A stretch of 34,357 nt of DNA from Candidatus Obscuribacterales bacterium. GTDB lineage: Bacteria > Cyanobacteriota > Vampirovibrionia > Obscuribacterales > Obscuribacteraceae. Of the stretch, positions 27,701 to 34,357 are shown piece by piece (position 1 is the stretch's first letter; every line of letters starts with the position of its first letter). A model generated the notes under the pieces. The model was not told the origin of the DNA and did no database searches. It saw only the letters and a program-made list of their open reading frames with translations. The position numbers and the translations under genes are program-made. Where the stretch lies: assembly GCA_021732565.1 (NCBI GenBank), contig JAKFUT010000164.1:1-34357 (forward strand). Direction: 5' to 3'.

Positions 27701-28293
27701 GTCAACACGCAGACTCAGCCAAGGGAGAAGACCCGAGTAAGACGCTGGAATGGTTAACGAAGGGATTGCGCGAAAAGGAGGAACGGGCAATTCAGGAGGA
27801 ACGCGACGAAAAGGCAGCTGCACAAAAGGAGCGTGAGGCACGTCGACAACGCTTAGAAGAGATGGAGACTCGATACAACATCCTTCCTTTTGTCATTCAA
27901 AACTTCGAGAAGCAGCCTCACCCGCAGAAGACGGAGTGGGGACAGGTAAGAAACAAAGACGCTTTCCAGCTCGATGACAGACTTTTGGCGGCACGCAATC
28001 AGCTTACATCAGCAGAAATTCTGGAGACTCGACTGAAGCAGGCAAGCTCTCCTGCGGAAAAGATTGCGGCGATGAAGGTTTGTTGTGATCGTACACCGAT
28101 AGCCGGCAGCACGGACAAACGAATTCAGAAGATCATCGGTCTGCTAACCAGTGACGATGCGTCGGTCCAGCGGCAGGCAGCGGAGACCATTCTTCGCACA
28201 CGAGAGAACCAATTATTCCACCCGGGATTCAGCGATCAACACCGCGAACGGGCGCTAGAAGCATTGCGTTCGGTGCAACGCTCGCGTAAATAA
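21796..28293 (+). CDS. Giant HEAT-repeat protein, 2165 aa
   Basis: Intact 6.5-kb gene starting at ATG 21796 behind AGGAG. No signal peptide. Residues 1-115 are polar and probably disordered; about 115-470 helical; about 475-520 beta-rich (GHTVQVWDEAGRTRVVRNEE); about 620-730 contains Ala/Gly-rich helices (MDIGMVVSGSIGARAALQAG) that may insert in or contact a membrane. From about 950 to 1850 are many helix pairs of HEAT/armadillo type (e.g. PELRVAAIEGLTSLGSADAQ, DAREKELLSR-like loops). A CDSC pair lies near 1474-1477 (GWCDSC), a Glu/Arg coiled coil near 1985-2030, and a final HEAT unit near 2090-2150 (LLTSDDASVQRQAAETILR). No catalytic motif is seen. A large scaffold is most likely. A smaller HEAT protein follows at 28642. 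Confidence 0.8.
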   Translation: MNRYDGLENWFTDSGKQDARNALSSELLDHFTDDLSFKSTESQRVNRQSLDQSKPQTDNSLHSESSLWQCALPGFELEQARANKREKADSADDAPAKKDTDKVQELARTLDQQSVQQQFSKGIADARKAIEHVKPSDRPGSKQEVALLTFEWQLRVMELINRSPYMFGEYRRSTEPVDLQKTLKKIAENKFETLSSAELKAAIQLEGVGGEFGPASQYAYSRTMRWFNHAVLHTYKDLISTGLRLHPGGPIPSFTGDAETSTGFGSSPETFKSKLLSENTDVAEIKRLTDSGKISSELLFETKSKPGREELRKFDNTIFWFEESHARLAEQTLRLEANNRHRVIEEVLKIKDNGWRPPADSRELAGYNQRADEVCNLMLRVRNYAEAIKSLEKIDGDFKTKAFETFPGDIDWDQKDKRICKMTLDLPETLMVTVDSEKKLQKLRDWLDKFGPEIERATDEYRKGNFIRYGDFLEKGRVAVDKDGHTVQVWDEAGRTRVVRNEEGKLITRTLDGQLVDGKKVLPAEHKTAAAKSEQYDYICDKFSVSRNDKNEIVVNTYRSIEKDHLLNYNRWVGSQVGSYEEKKTYKPEDLVAVETSSGKVQLIRADRLEEFKAIQAFFHHGPKVASCAMDIGMVVSGSIGARAALQAGRFAYAGINAGRAMLGVTGLMDPTFRQMGETGDRIRQLRHGLILIDVTQGLLRQGLGAATTGKMLFESEGAAAVHKVIENSKWMSRAESATAKVFGGCDAIYLPVLGVELYEKVKMHIGDNPHSLLDAAVDQIGNGRGTEQKLPGRKGVDAESISALMDTYFKLLDIQEERDKLAVSKRLTEIKNALTDEAKSKATRETLAGLWCPSVEQMLEIKKRNHDSLPRTLTDRQITGTEEEKISAALGLIFLSRDKDGNLPQDGVLIRSDETIPGYKYIKGHGKAKQHVSVEPENIVRQVTVQDVVHTLRTAAFCGEKPPTRLVAADSLFRLGAIGSGKYASLILDILEREPSDTQNKELRIMSLKQLSDLIDFGRLLEANPAVAANSRLRLAGENYGASSTVLTDRLLAISKTEKDPDLRAMAIALSHAHNHELPAEALAPYFKRYEQLKNSSGKFRQTILDELTSDLGAKIPDNPKKEREAAIEKRLRAAQALQLFQSNPSDAAAVKQLDIHKSLIDCLTACGGRNICNYKEGESINLKLAIKVLDAVMSSGKVPTESQREDIARTALGIMEIPYVKEGSDRFAPAVAKLAIIGRMERIFETSKLRQDMAGALKNILQLDNREQGIRSGWGMLPELRVAAIEGLTSLGSADAQSLQLISERLLYNAKEKGTDSFGEQVPQVRASAVRALSLLAENRMRFSEANIKEIEKKEPKIRETLGLNGALYVGELLKRERDPVVLDLLWRVWERRNRIEPESTEYKRAYDLEVEKLQSAAQITFSRDQALAFVRSRPELKNLDSQFLEGEVRRRTEELRVDPYAGFFGWCDSCVSSRSTIRKRNEEATTNARLDASREKRREKEESLEALIHFDKLDSSEQAKAIKTLMHIVRCPDQALFSGGDTQMARIRASEMLLRLTRGDDARDRVAHKELLSRTIVSCLLDSSIDTNAQVKLNLFKCVDNLTANVHGSTNQKDDIWIITPERASLIYWQVVDRETRQKFDTTDNPLEKERSGALMMHALHRLYQLRSTGSAYRLDALANNEEFKKSQPEVSTFAKKIHQSLQHGVGHLQRDATPSRWDSLSDRADFMEANLPDATFNYEEACRAFFRACKDKPIEYPTDPRATVLMDALSHQNERVRLTAALILSDSKIGTHMIRAVEVLAGLAVNGSREQYRSDAAKVLNDIILQGQPVEQDFAFGQWKKLFDAHCAEQKSSRTPGPIPPTAIPDSKAVSLRRMEADEWARLHGLSADSTKTSATDLHRKRIAHIAAVTGRKKSDIESELEVERYKLNLRLGGGPDTRQCHQPNKGPTLMPLKNPPPLLFLRPSQHADSAKGEDPSKTLEWLTKGLREKEERAIQEERDEKAAAQKEREARRQRLEEMETRYNILPFVIQNFEKQPHPQKTEWGQVRNKDAFQLDDRLLAARNQLTSAEILETRLKQASSPAEKIAAMKVCCDRTPIAGSTDKRIQKIIGLLTSDDASVQRQAAETILRTRENQLFHPGFSDQHRERALEALRSVQRSRK

Positions 28294-28638
28294 CAATCTG
28301 CACATTTCAGACCGTTACATTGCGCAAAGCCTCATCACAGGCTGCTATTCGGTTGAAGATCGCAGGTTGTTTGACTCAGCATCGATATTGCTGATTGAAA
28401 GTTGTCGACAACCAAGCAATTTGCTTGTTGTTGGCTGCTCAGCATGATTGGTTCAATTCGGTTGACAATCGCTAAGTTGTGTAACTCAGCATCACTGCTA
28501 GTTGGTTGTTGTTGTTCTCTGCATCGATTGCTGTTAATCGGTTGTGATAACTAAGCATTACTTTATTTCAGTTGAAGCAATGTCTTGTTCGCAACAACGA
28601 GGTCGCCAATTTGATTCGCCTCAAGCGGAAAAGGGGAA
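28294..28638 (+). repeat. T/G-rich intergenic region with recurring CTNNGCAT
   Basis: 345 bases between the two HEAT genes without a reading frame. CTCAGCAT occurs at 28375, 28438 and 28485, CTCTGCAT at 28517 and CTAAGCAT at 28551, each preceded within about 15 bases by one or more GTTG words and often followed by a T/G-rich stretch. Spacings are 63, 47, 32 and 34 bases, so it is a degenerate cluster and not a clean tandem array. It could be a worn repeat or a set of protein or RNA binding sites upstream of the second HEAT gene. Confidence 0.5.
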
Positions 28639-28641
28639 ATG

Positions 28642-29793
28642 ATGGAACACCTTAACGGGGAAAGCAACGCTACCGACGATCTCGTCTATTCATGCGAAGA
28701 CACAATGTTAGAGGAGTGTTTTTCAATGAATCCAACAACCAAAAATGAAGAGGGAAACTCAGTTTGGAAGGAGGCGCTGGCGAAAACAGCGCTTTCCTCA
28801 GGTCTGGATTTGAGATTTCTCGAGATGACTCTGCAGCTCAAAACGTTGCCTCGAGATCGCCCTGTCAAAGACGAAGGGAAGACAGACAAGCTCATCGAAG
28901 CACAACTTGCGGAATCTTTCTCCCAAGCAAAAGAGAAGCTCGGTCTCAGGAAAGATGCATCAACTCGCGACATTGCAGAAGCAATCGGCGCCCGAATATC
29001 AACATTGGGTGACGAAGAATGGGAAGTACGAGAAAAGTCCACCAGAACACTCGAATCTCTGGGGCCGGCAGCGGTGAAGGAAGTGGCAAAAGCACTGGAA
29101 ACGTCTAATGATTTAGAGGTTCGTCGACGATCGCGGCGAATTCTAGAGAAGATTCTTGACGAAGGATTTTCCACACTTTACGATTACCAACAAAAGATAG
29201 TCGAGCTGAAGGAGCGGACTCTGTCAACGGATGTAACCTCGACAACCGATGAAATGCGTGCTCAACAGAAAATTCTCAAGCACCCGACACCGGAAATTAC
29301 AGACACCCAACTCTTACGAGTAAAGTCGATTCAGAAGCAATTACAGTCAGCAGGAAAGGAAATTGCAGACGAGCGAACTAAGTCTCTGCCGAAGGAGACT
29401 CGAGACGACCAGCACAAGGTACAAAATGTGCCGCGAATCGGCCGGCTCATGAAAGTGGCCGAGGACATTCCAGAACGAGTTCACGAGGTACGAAGCTCCA
29501 CGGCAACGGCTCGATTAACTTACGCAGAGAAGCTGGCTGCATCTGAGCCGCAAAAGGCTCTCTCTCAGCTAAAGATGGCGTGGAAGGATGATCGCGAATA
29601 CTGCAACCTCACTATGGGATTCTACAAACCGGCCGCGATTGCCCTTGAGAAGCAATCCGATAAACAGTGGTTGGGCTGGGCACGCAAAGAAGGTGTAGAC
29701 ATGTCACACCTTGCCACAGTTCAAAAGCTAGTTCGCTGGTCAAACCAAAGCATTGAGCAAAATGCTACCAAACCTACAGCAAACCCGAAGTAA
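28642..29793 (+). CDS. HEAT-repeat-containing hypothetical protein, 383 aa
   Basis: Cytoplasmic-looking protein without signal or TM helix. A polar N-terminus (1-90) precedes a clear HEAT pair at about 105-180: STLGDEEWEVREKSTRTLES, then LGPAAVKEVAKALETSNDLE and VRRRSRRILEKIL, the pattern known from many planctomycete and cyanobacterial proteins. The rest is charged and helical, ending in a bundle around KMAWKDDREYCNLTMGFYKP. Two ATGs are adjacent (28639 and 28642); the second is chosen because the AAGGGGAA site would be only two bases from the first. It lies on the same strand as the giant HEAT protein but 345 bases away, so it probably has its own promoter. Confidence 0.8.
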   Translation: MEHLNGESNATDDLVYSCEDTMLEECFSMNPTTKNEEGNSVWKEALAKTALSSGLDLRFLEMTLQLKTLPRDRPVKDEGKTDKLIEAQLAESFSQAKEKLGLRKDASTRDIAEAIGARISTLGDEEWEVREKSTRTLESLGPAAVKEVAKALETSNDLEVRRRSRRILEKILDEGFSTLYDYQQKIVELKERTLSTDVTSTTDEMRAQQKILKHPTPEITDTQLLRVKSIQKQLQSAGKEIADERTKSLPKETRDDQHKVQNVPRIGRLMKVAEDIPERVHEVRSSTATARLTYAEKLAASEPQKALSQLKMAWKDDREYCNLTMGFYKPAAIALEKQSDKQWLGWARKEGVDMSHLATVQKLVRWSNQSIEQNATKPTANPK

Positions 29794-29979
29794 ACATTGC
29801 GGATGTCGAGCTCGAAAAAACGCGCAGTGGAAGGATAGTCGAACCTTTGTCAATCGCGTTCGGGTCGGTTTTTTAGCCGTTCTGCGAGGCTGTGTCAACT
29901 TCAAGCCTGTGGGCGACATTCTCTGTCAAGAATAGGCTGGTATTAGTTGCTTGATCCGTTAATTAAAAATGCAACCAGG

Positions 29980-32502
29980 CTAGGGAACACCAATATCGCT
30001 ACTCCAAATTGGTTGTCCCGCCTCAATAGAGCGTCCACATTTTTTGCCGGCTACAACTTTAATCGAAGAACATTTTTTCTCCTCGGGAACGATGAGTGAA
30101 ATAGGCAACTTTCGCTCTTTTAGAACGTTGGCGTTTAGAACGGCGCCTTCTGCGACATCTTTAGTGGTGCACACGACCGTGCCGAATGGGCCCATGAATA
30201 GGCTGACCATGTGGGAGACCAAGTCTTGTTCCGAGCTTCCATATAGATTTGCCGTGTGAATGAGTTCTTCTAGTTTGTGGACCTGTTCATTGGGAAGCCA
30301 TATCTCCACTCCCTTATTGCCGGCAGGCCTGTCAAGAACAAAGCCGGCTCTGTTGTTACTTGTAATTAGTGGATTACAATAACGAGAGCGTAGCCACCGG
30401 ATAGGCTCGGATCCGAACGCACTGTTCACCAGCTCTTGCATCACCTGCTGATCGCTCTTCTTCTCCGTTGACGCGCGCTGTTTAATTCTTGCATAGAGAT
30501 CTTCAGTCAAGATGAGTGGCAGTGCGATGGATATGTCGATCGCACCATTAATGGTGGCTCCCTTTGGGATGTCCTTCATGACCATGAGCTTCCGCGCTTC
30601 GTCATAGGGAAGAGCGTCTGGTTCGCTATATTGTTGCTCTCGTTTGCCTTTTAACCATTTCAAATCAGTAATCGTGACTATGGCTCCCTTCTTCATCGCG
30701 TTCGCTGCCACTGGATAACAAGAGTGTCGTTCTACCAGGTCGACTTTTCCAAATGTTGTATTTTGTCCAATTCCATGCGCTGCAACGGCATTGATCATAT
30801 TGACCTGTACGTTGTTGAGGTCCTTTGAGGGGATGAATTCTTCGTGATAGTCTGCCTTGCGAAGCAGCGCTCCGGGCTCCATCGCTTTATCTGCGCGCAT
30901 CACGCTGGTTCTTGCCAAGTCGTCGCGAAAGATTATTTTACCAGCCGTAATATCGCTTGTGGCCCTAAATCCGTTGGCACCGGAAGGAGCGCCAATGATC
31001 TTTTCCGCATTCGTATATTCGACGCGGCGATCTTCGAGGGCGGCGTCTTTAATTACAGCTCCCTTTTTGAGTTGACTTGTTGCACACACAACCTTCATTG
31101 CCACTGTGGGTAAACGAAGATCCGCTTCGCGAAGAATCTCGCCAGCTCGAATGAGACGGCCAGATTCCAGCCCGTTAATATCATTCACTCTCGTTATCAT
31201 TTCTCGGGTAACTGCCGTGGATGACTTGGGATGTCGACCTTCGAAAAGAGAAGGCTTGAGTATGGTCGCCTCGGCAATATCATTCTTTGCGTAAAGCAGG
31301 GTTATGCTGTTGCAATATTCCTCTGCTTCGGCGACCTCGTAAGCTTTCATTTGATCAGCGCGTTGCTGCGTTAATTTAGCTGCAGCATCCTTGCCGTTGG
31401 TCTTAAGCTCCTTCAGCTTTTTCTCGAGTTGGTCTGCCTTTTGCATTTCGGTTTTCTGACGAAGCAATGTTGAGTATTCCTCAAGGACAGGAATCTCTTC
31501 GTCCCACTCCGTGGCGGTGTACCAGTTATTGAAAATGTTGGCTACTCTTGCGTAAAGAGGCTCAGCTTTACTTACCTCTCCAATCTTTAAATAGTCATGA
31601 GCCAAGCTGCTGCTCGCCCGAGCGACGACCTGAACCTCACCGGGTAAGTAATAAATGTCCGGACCAGTTCTTTGAAATCGCAGTTTGTGTACCTTGTCGA
31701 TGGCCTCGCGGTCTTCAGGTTTCTCCACTGCAGCCAAGAATTTTTCCCAATAGGGAATGGCCTCTTTGTATTTCTCCTGACCATCATAGGCGTGAGCGAG
31801 TTCTCTCCAGACTCGTTCATCAGGCCATTGACCGCGCTCCTTTTGCGGAATCTTCAGCATGCGCGCATACGTGCTGGCCATTCGCGAAAAGTCCTTCATT
31901 TTGAAGTAGCAATTTCCGAGGTGATCTAGCCAGTGCGTTTTTACCACCGATCCGCTGGTTTCGACTGCTTCCGAAAAATCACATTCTGCGAGCCGATTGT
32001 TTCTGTCAGACATCGCCAGTGCTCTTTCAAAAACTTCAGCGCCTTCCCCGGGTTTGCCGGCCTCCGCGAAACTGAGGGCCTGTCTATAAAGTATGTTTTC
32101 CACCTCAATCGATTCAGGTCCCTTAATCTTCGCCATCATCTCTGCCGCTTGACCGAAGAGTTGGGCTGCTTCTGCATCCTTGTTATCAAAGAATGAGTAT
32201 TTCGCCTGCTGGAAAATCTTGTTGCACGCTTTTAGCTCCAGCGTTGCTTGGCTGGCTCGAGGCGGAGAAGGTTTCCCATTGATGCGAAGGTAAGATTCTT
32301 GATTCGATTTCTCGGCGCTCTCGATCTCCATCTCCCTCTTAGCCCGCTCGTCCGGGGCGATGTAACCTTCGTTCATCCGCCTGCACTTTTCCTTCATTTG
32401 CCAGCTCTCGGCTTCGGCATTGGTTTCTCCTGCAAAGGAAGGTGTGCATGTAAATAAGGTTATTGCTACTGCAATTAAGGAAACGACACTTTTGGTTCCC
32501 AT
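29980..32502 (-). CDS. Exported TPR and SAF-like domain protein, 840 aa
   Basis: Signal peptide (VVSLIAVAITLFTCTPSFAG), then TPR-like helices about residues 90-330 (e.g. AAQLFGQAAEMMAKIKGPES, NCYFKMKDFSRMASTYARML) and a coiled coil near 350-385. The C-terminal half carries at least two SAF-like units of the CpaB/FlgA type: about 468-530 (VVCATSQLKKGAVIKDAALE ... ITAGKIIFRDDLA) and about 774-838 (VVCTTKDVAEGAVLNANVLK ... IEAGQPIW), with related strands between. Two helical inserts (about 660-692, LTEDLYARIKQRA; about 732-768, LPNEQVHKLEELI) resemble ribbon-helix-helix units, odd in an exported protein. ATG follows AAGGAG. SAF domains bind carbohydrate-like ligands or assist pilus/flagellar base assembly; the role here is open. 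Confidence 0.75.
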   Translation of the reverse strand: MGTKSVVSLIAVAITLFTCTPSFAGETNAEAESWQMKEKCRRMNEGYIAPDERAKREMEIESAEKSNQESYLRINGKPSPPRASQATLELKACNKIFQQAKYSFFDNKDAEAAQLFGQAAEMMAKIKGPESIEVENILYRQALSFAEAGKPGEGAEVFERALAMSDRNNRLAECDFSEAVETSGSVVKTHWLDHLGNCYFKMKDFSRMASTYARMLKIPQKERGQWPDERVWRELAHAYDGQEKYKEAIPYWEKFLAAVEKPEDREAIDKVHKLRFQRTGPDIYYLPGEVQVVARASSSLAHDYLKIGEVSKAEPLYARVANIFNNWYTATEWDEEIPVLEEYSTLLRQKTEMQKADQLEKKLKELKTNGKDAAAKLTQQRADQMKAYEVAEAEEYCNSITLLYAKNDIAEATILKPSLFEGRHPKSSTAVTREMITRVNDINGLESGRLIRAGEILREADLRLPTVAMKVVCATSQLKKGAVIKDAALEDRRVEYTNAEKIIGAPSGANGFRATSDITAGKIIFRDDLARTSVMRADKAMEPGALLRKADYHEEFIPSKDLNNVQVNMINAVAAHGIGQNTTFGKVDLVERHSCYPVAANAMKKGAIVTITDLKWLKGKREQQYSEPDALPYDEARKLMVMKDIPKGATINGAIDISIALPLILTEDLYARIKQRASTEKKSDQQVMQELVNSAFGSEPIRWLRSRYCNPLITSNNRAGFVLDRPAGNKGVEIWLPNEQVHKLEELIHTANLYGSSEQDLVSHMVSLFMGPFGTVVCTTKDVAEGAVLNANVLKERKLPISLIVPEEKKCSSIKVVAGKKCGRSIEAGQPIWSSDIGVP

Positions 32503-32968
32503 CTTTCTCCTTGGTGTGAATTTTGGCGATCTTCAATTTTAGCGCATTGGATTGTGTCCGGGTGTGGTTCGCCGGGTGGCTGTATATTTGGCCCTGGAGA
32601 TGTATCAATTCCCGTTGTCTTGTATAAACCTTTGGCCGGTTGTTGGTCTGATTGCCGGTATCGGCTGACTATAGAGTCGAAAGCGTCTTGTGCAAGTGCC
32701 GCATTGACACTCCAAGAACTGCGTCGGCTGCAAGCGTAGTGCGGAAAAAATATTCAAAAAAGTCATCGGCGCGACAGCAAAACTTCCGTGTCATCGAGAT
32801 TGTTTGCGTGAACCCTGCATCAAATTTTTACATCCCTATGCGGCGGTGGAGATTTCCCATATGATGATCCAATCGGGGCGGAATTGAGAGCACGGAAAAG
32901 TGAGGGTTCGACTAATCGTCGGAGGCCCCCTTTGGACTGGTGAACCTCACCGAGAGGAGATTGTTGCC
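32503..32968. other. Divergent intergenic region
   Basis: 466 bases between the exported TPR/SAF gene (minus) and the following plus-strand gene. Short frames exist but lack ribosome sites and coding character. Both flanking genes must be transcribed from here; I found no consensus promoter pair, and no convincing hairpin or repeat. Confidence 0.4.
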
Positions 32969-34000
32969 ATGCCCGATATAACGGTTGTTCCAATCGAAGC
33001 TTCTAACACGTTCAGTAAGGATAAAGGAATAGAGGACTTAGCACGAAAACTCTGGCAAGGGCCACAAAGGAATGAGCCGGAGCAGGAAACAGCGAACAGA
33101 ACTCCACGAGAGCAACCAAGCTCACAGCCTGTTCCGCTTCCAGACACTTCTCGCATCGATGGGCGCAAGCACGATGTACCGAAGAGTGATGTGCAGAAGA
33201 AGGAATTTGCTGTTGATTTCGACGTCGTTAGACTGGGAGTCGGGGTTGGTTTAGTGGGAAAAGCCTTGTTTGTTCCTATGCCGATTGCTCCAGAGTTGCG
33301 TTCCGAAATCAGTCTCGCAGCCACCAAGGTCAACCAGATCTGGGTGAACGACTTAGATAGGCACTACACGGAAATGGCGAGGATTTCTAAAAATTATCCG
33401 ATAGGGACTTCGATTCATTGGAAGGAAACCTCTGTTGAGCATTTATGGTGGCCGAAGGTTGGATATCGTCCCAATCCTGGCTTTGTTGCCTTGCCACCTG
33501 CGGAGACTGCAATTCGAGCGCAGTGGAAAGCCTTGAACTTTCCCGCTGCTTCAAACGGACACGTTACTTTTCCTGAACTGATTCCTCAAGAGTTTCGGGT
33601 CCGCATTCCTCCCGAGGGTGTCTCGATCATAGAGTCTTCGGTAGGAAAAATATCCATCGGAACTGTATTCACTCCTCATGCTTCACCTGAGCTTGCCGGC
33701 GCATCAAAGGAGTGGAACTCACTTGCTATGAGACACAATGATGAGCTCGGCAAATTGAGACAAGATTGCGGTAGGGCTGAGGTAGGCGCATTTGTGCTGG
33801 GACAAGTAACCAATGCGGTGATGGACAACTACATGTTTTCAGACACGCCAACATCTTGGCGCACAAGTGTAGCCGATTTTTCCGGAATGGCCCTGATGAT
33901 GTTACCGTGCGGGCGACCTCTGAGTCGGGCTGCCGGAATGGTTGGAGTGCATCTAGCAGCTAGAGCGTGGGACTATTACGATCACAGGGGTAACAGATGA
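32969..34000 (+). CDS. Hypothetical protein with two hydrophobic segments, 343 aa
   Basis: Not recognised. The frame is open from 32900, but ATG 32969 is chosen because GAGGAGA lies nine to ten bases upstream. Residues 1-80 are polar and Pro/Gln-rich, probably disordered. A hydrophobic segment (RLGVGVGLVGKALFVPMPI) lies near 85-105. The middle has WW and aromatic-rich stretches (TSVEHLWWPKVGYRPNPGFV) and a beta-rich part (FRVRIPPEGVSIIESSVGKI). A second hydrophobic stretch (GMALMMLPCGRPLSRAAGMV) lies near 305-330, before a short DYYDHRGNR tail. The disordered N-terminus plus internal hydrophobic helix recalls the 679-aa and 2165-aa proteins of this window. No signal peptide. Confidence 0.68.
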   Translation: MPDITVVPIEASNTFSKDKGIEDLARKLWQGPQRNEPEQETANRTPREQPSSQPVPLPDTSRIDGRKHDVPKSDVQKKEFAVDFDVVRLGVGVGLVGKALFVPMPIAPELRSEISLAATKVNQIWVNDLDRHYTEMARISKNYPIGTSIHWKETSVEHLWWPKVGYRPNPGFVALPPAETAIRAQWKALNFPAASNGHVTFPELIPQEFRVRIPPEGVSIIESSVGKISIGTVFTPHASPELAGASKEWNSLAMRHNDELGKLRQDCGRAEVGAFVLGQVTNAVMDNYMFSDTPTSWRTSVADFSGMALMMLPCGRPLSRAAGMVGVHLAARAWDYYDHRGNR

Positions 34001-34145
34001 GCTTTTGATTGCGTCTCAATTAGCTTGTGTATCCGCAGGCGCCTCAGAGGAGAAATTTTCCGTACCACGTGTTTGCCTAGACAAAATCACTGCGACATTG
34101 CGGAAGCGCCTCATTGATCAACCGCTGGACATTCAATGGCAATGC

Positions 34146-34357
34146 TTAGTTCGTTCTTCGGCGGTACGTTGTCGAAGAGGGAGTCTCATCTGCGTCGGGC
34201 TCCCCCGACCGAGCGAGTCTTACTGACTTGGCGAACATCAGGTCGAAACGGTTTCGCCTCGCCCCGCAGTTCTTCAGTATGGCTCCGACGGCGGTGTTAA
34301 AGCCCGCCTTGGGAATGTTCTCGTACTTTGCCAGCATCAGGGAGAGCTGAAGATGCC
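34146..34357 (-). CDS. C-terminal fragment of a hypothetical protein (runs off the window)
   Basis: A minus-strand frame open to the right edge of the window, so the start is probably outside it; ATG 34337 is internal or an alternative. The sequence (LSLMLAKYENIPKAGFNTAV, then LKNCGARRNRFDLMFAKSVR) has a balanced composition typical of coding DNA, unlike the overlapping plus-strand frame at 34005-34226. Family not recognised. Low confidence because so little is visible. Confidence 0.4.
   Translation of the reverse strand, partial: HLQLSLMLAKYENIPKAGFNTAVGAILKNCGARRNRFDLMFAKSVRLARSGEPDADETPSSTTYRRRTN

Noticed and set aside
28294..28638. CRISPR array
   Set aside because: The repeated words are only eight bases, degenerate and unevenly spaced (63, 47, 32, 34), with no constant repeat/spacer lengths and no cas genes.
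29816..29885. Intrinsic terminator after the second HEAT gene
   Set aside because: A T-run (GGTTTTTT) is present but I could not find a stable GC-rich stem directly before it.
34005..34226. 73-codon plus-strand frame near the right end
   Set aside because: No ribosome site and poorer coding character than the overlapping minus-strand frame.

Overview
Bacterial chromosomal window at roughly even GC. Evidence for a Gram-negative envelope: a TolC-type outer-membrane factor, a tripartite efflux operon, TonB-C-like exported proteins. Very long lineage-specific HEAT/TPR proteins with disordered N-termini resemble what I know of Obscuribacterales-type Melainabacteria (Cyanobacteria/Vampirovibrionia), but that placement is a guess from protein style, not from a marker gene.

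Layout. (1) 1-5998, plus strand: a compact operon of HlyD/EmrA adaptor (5' end outside the window), 14-TM MFS pump, TolC-like channel, a TPR protein, and a membrane protein with a K+-channel-like pore region lacking the usual filter. (2) 6165-6248: an antisense-oriented relic of 23S rRNA. (3) 6255-9719: a signalling cluster, PAS histidine kinase plus OmpR-type regulator on the minus strand and a second OmpR-type regulator divergent from the kinase; the shared 157-bp region holds a TATAAT box, a 12-bp palindrome and an 11-bp inverted repeat ending exactly at the second regulator's start codon. (4) 9794-11833: a coiled-coil membrane protein of unknown role.

(5) 11.9-21.5 kb is a gene graveyard. 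It holds a multiply frameshifted coiled-coil/TM gene, a ~360-bp sequence present twice in direct orientation (13.6 and 19.7 kb), a group II intron RT/maturase relic, TonB-C-like genes (one intact; one TonB_C-TonB_C-TPR gene broken by two mutually compensating frameshifts), a decayed small membrane protein, a frameshifted IS1182-family element with clear terminal inverted repeats and CTAG flanks, a MuA/TnsB/TniA-type transposase scrap, an intact antitoxin beside a dead ParE/RelE-type toxin, and a YD-repeat fragment. Flanking genes, including one of 2165 codons, are intact, so the decay is regional and probably genuine rather than general sequencing error.

(6) 21.8-34.0 kb: a giant 2165-aa HEAT-repeat protein, a 345-bp T/G-rich intergenic stretch with a recurring CTNNGCAT motif, a second smaller HEAT protein, an exported TPR + SAF-like protein on the opposite strand, and a hypothetical protein. 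A partial minus-strand ORF runs off the right end.

No tRNA, intact rRNA, CRISPR array or origin was seen. The most interesting candidates for new biology are the giant HEAT protein and its smaller HEAT neighbour, the exported TPR/SAF/RHH-like protein, the TonB_C-TonB_C-TPR architecture, and the possible RNA hairpin at the second response regulator.
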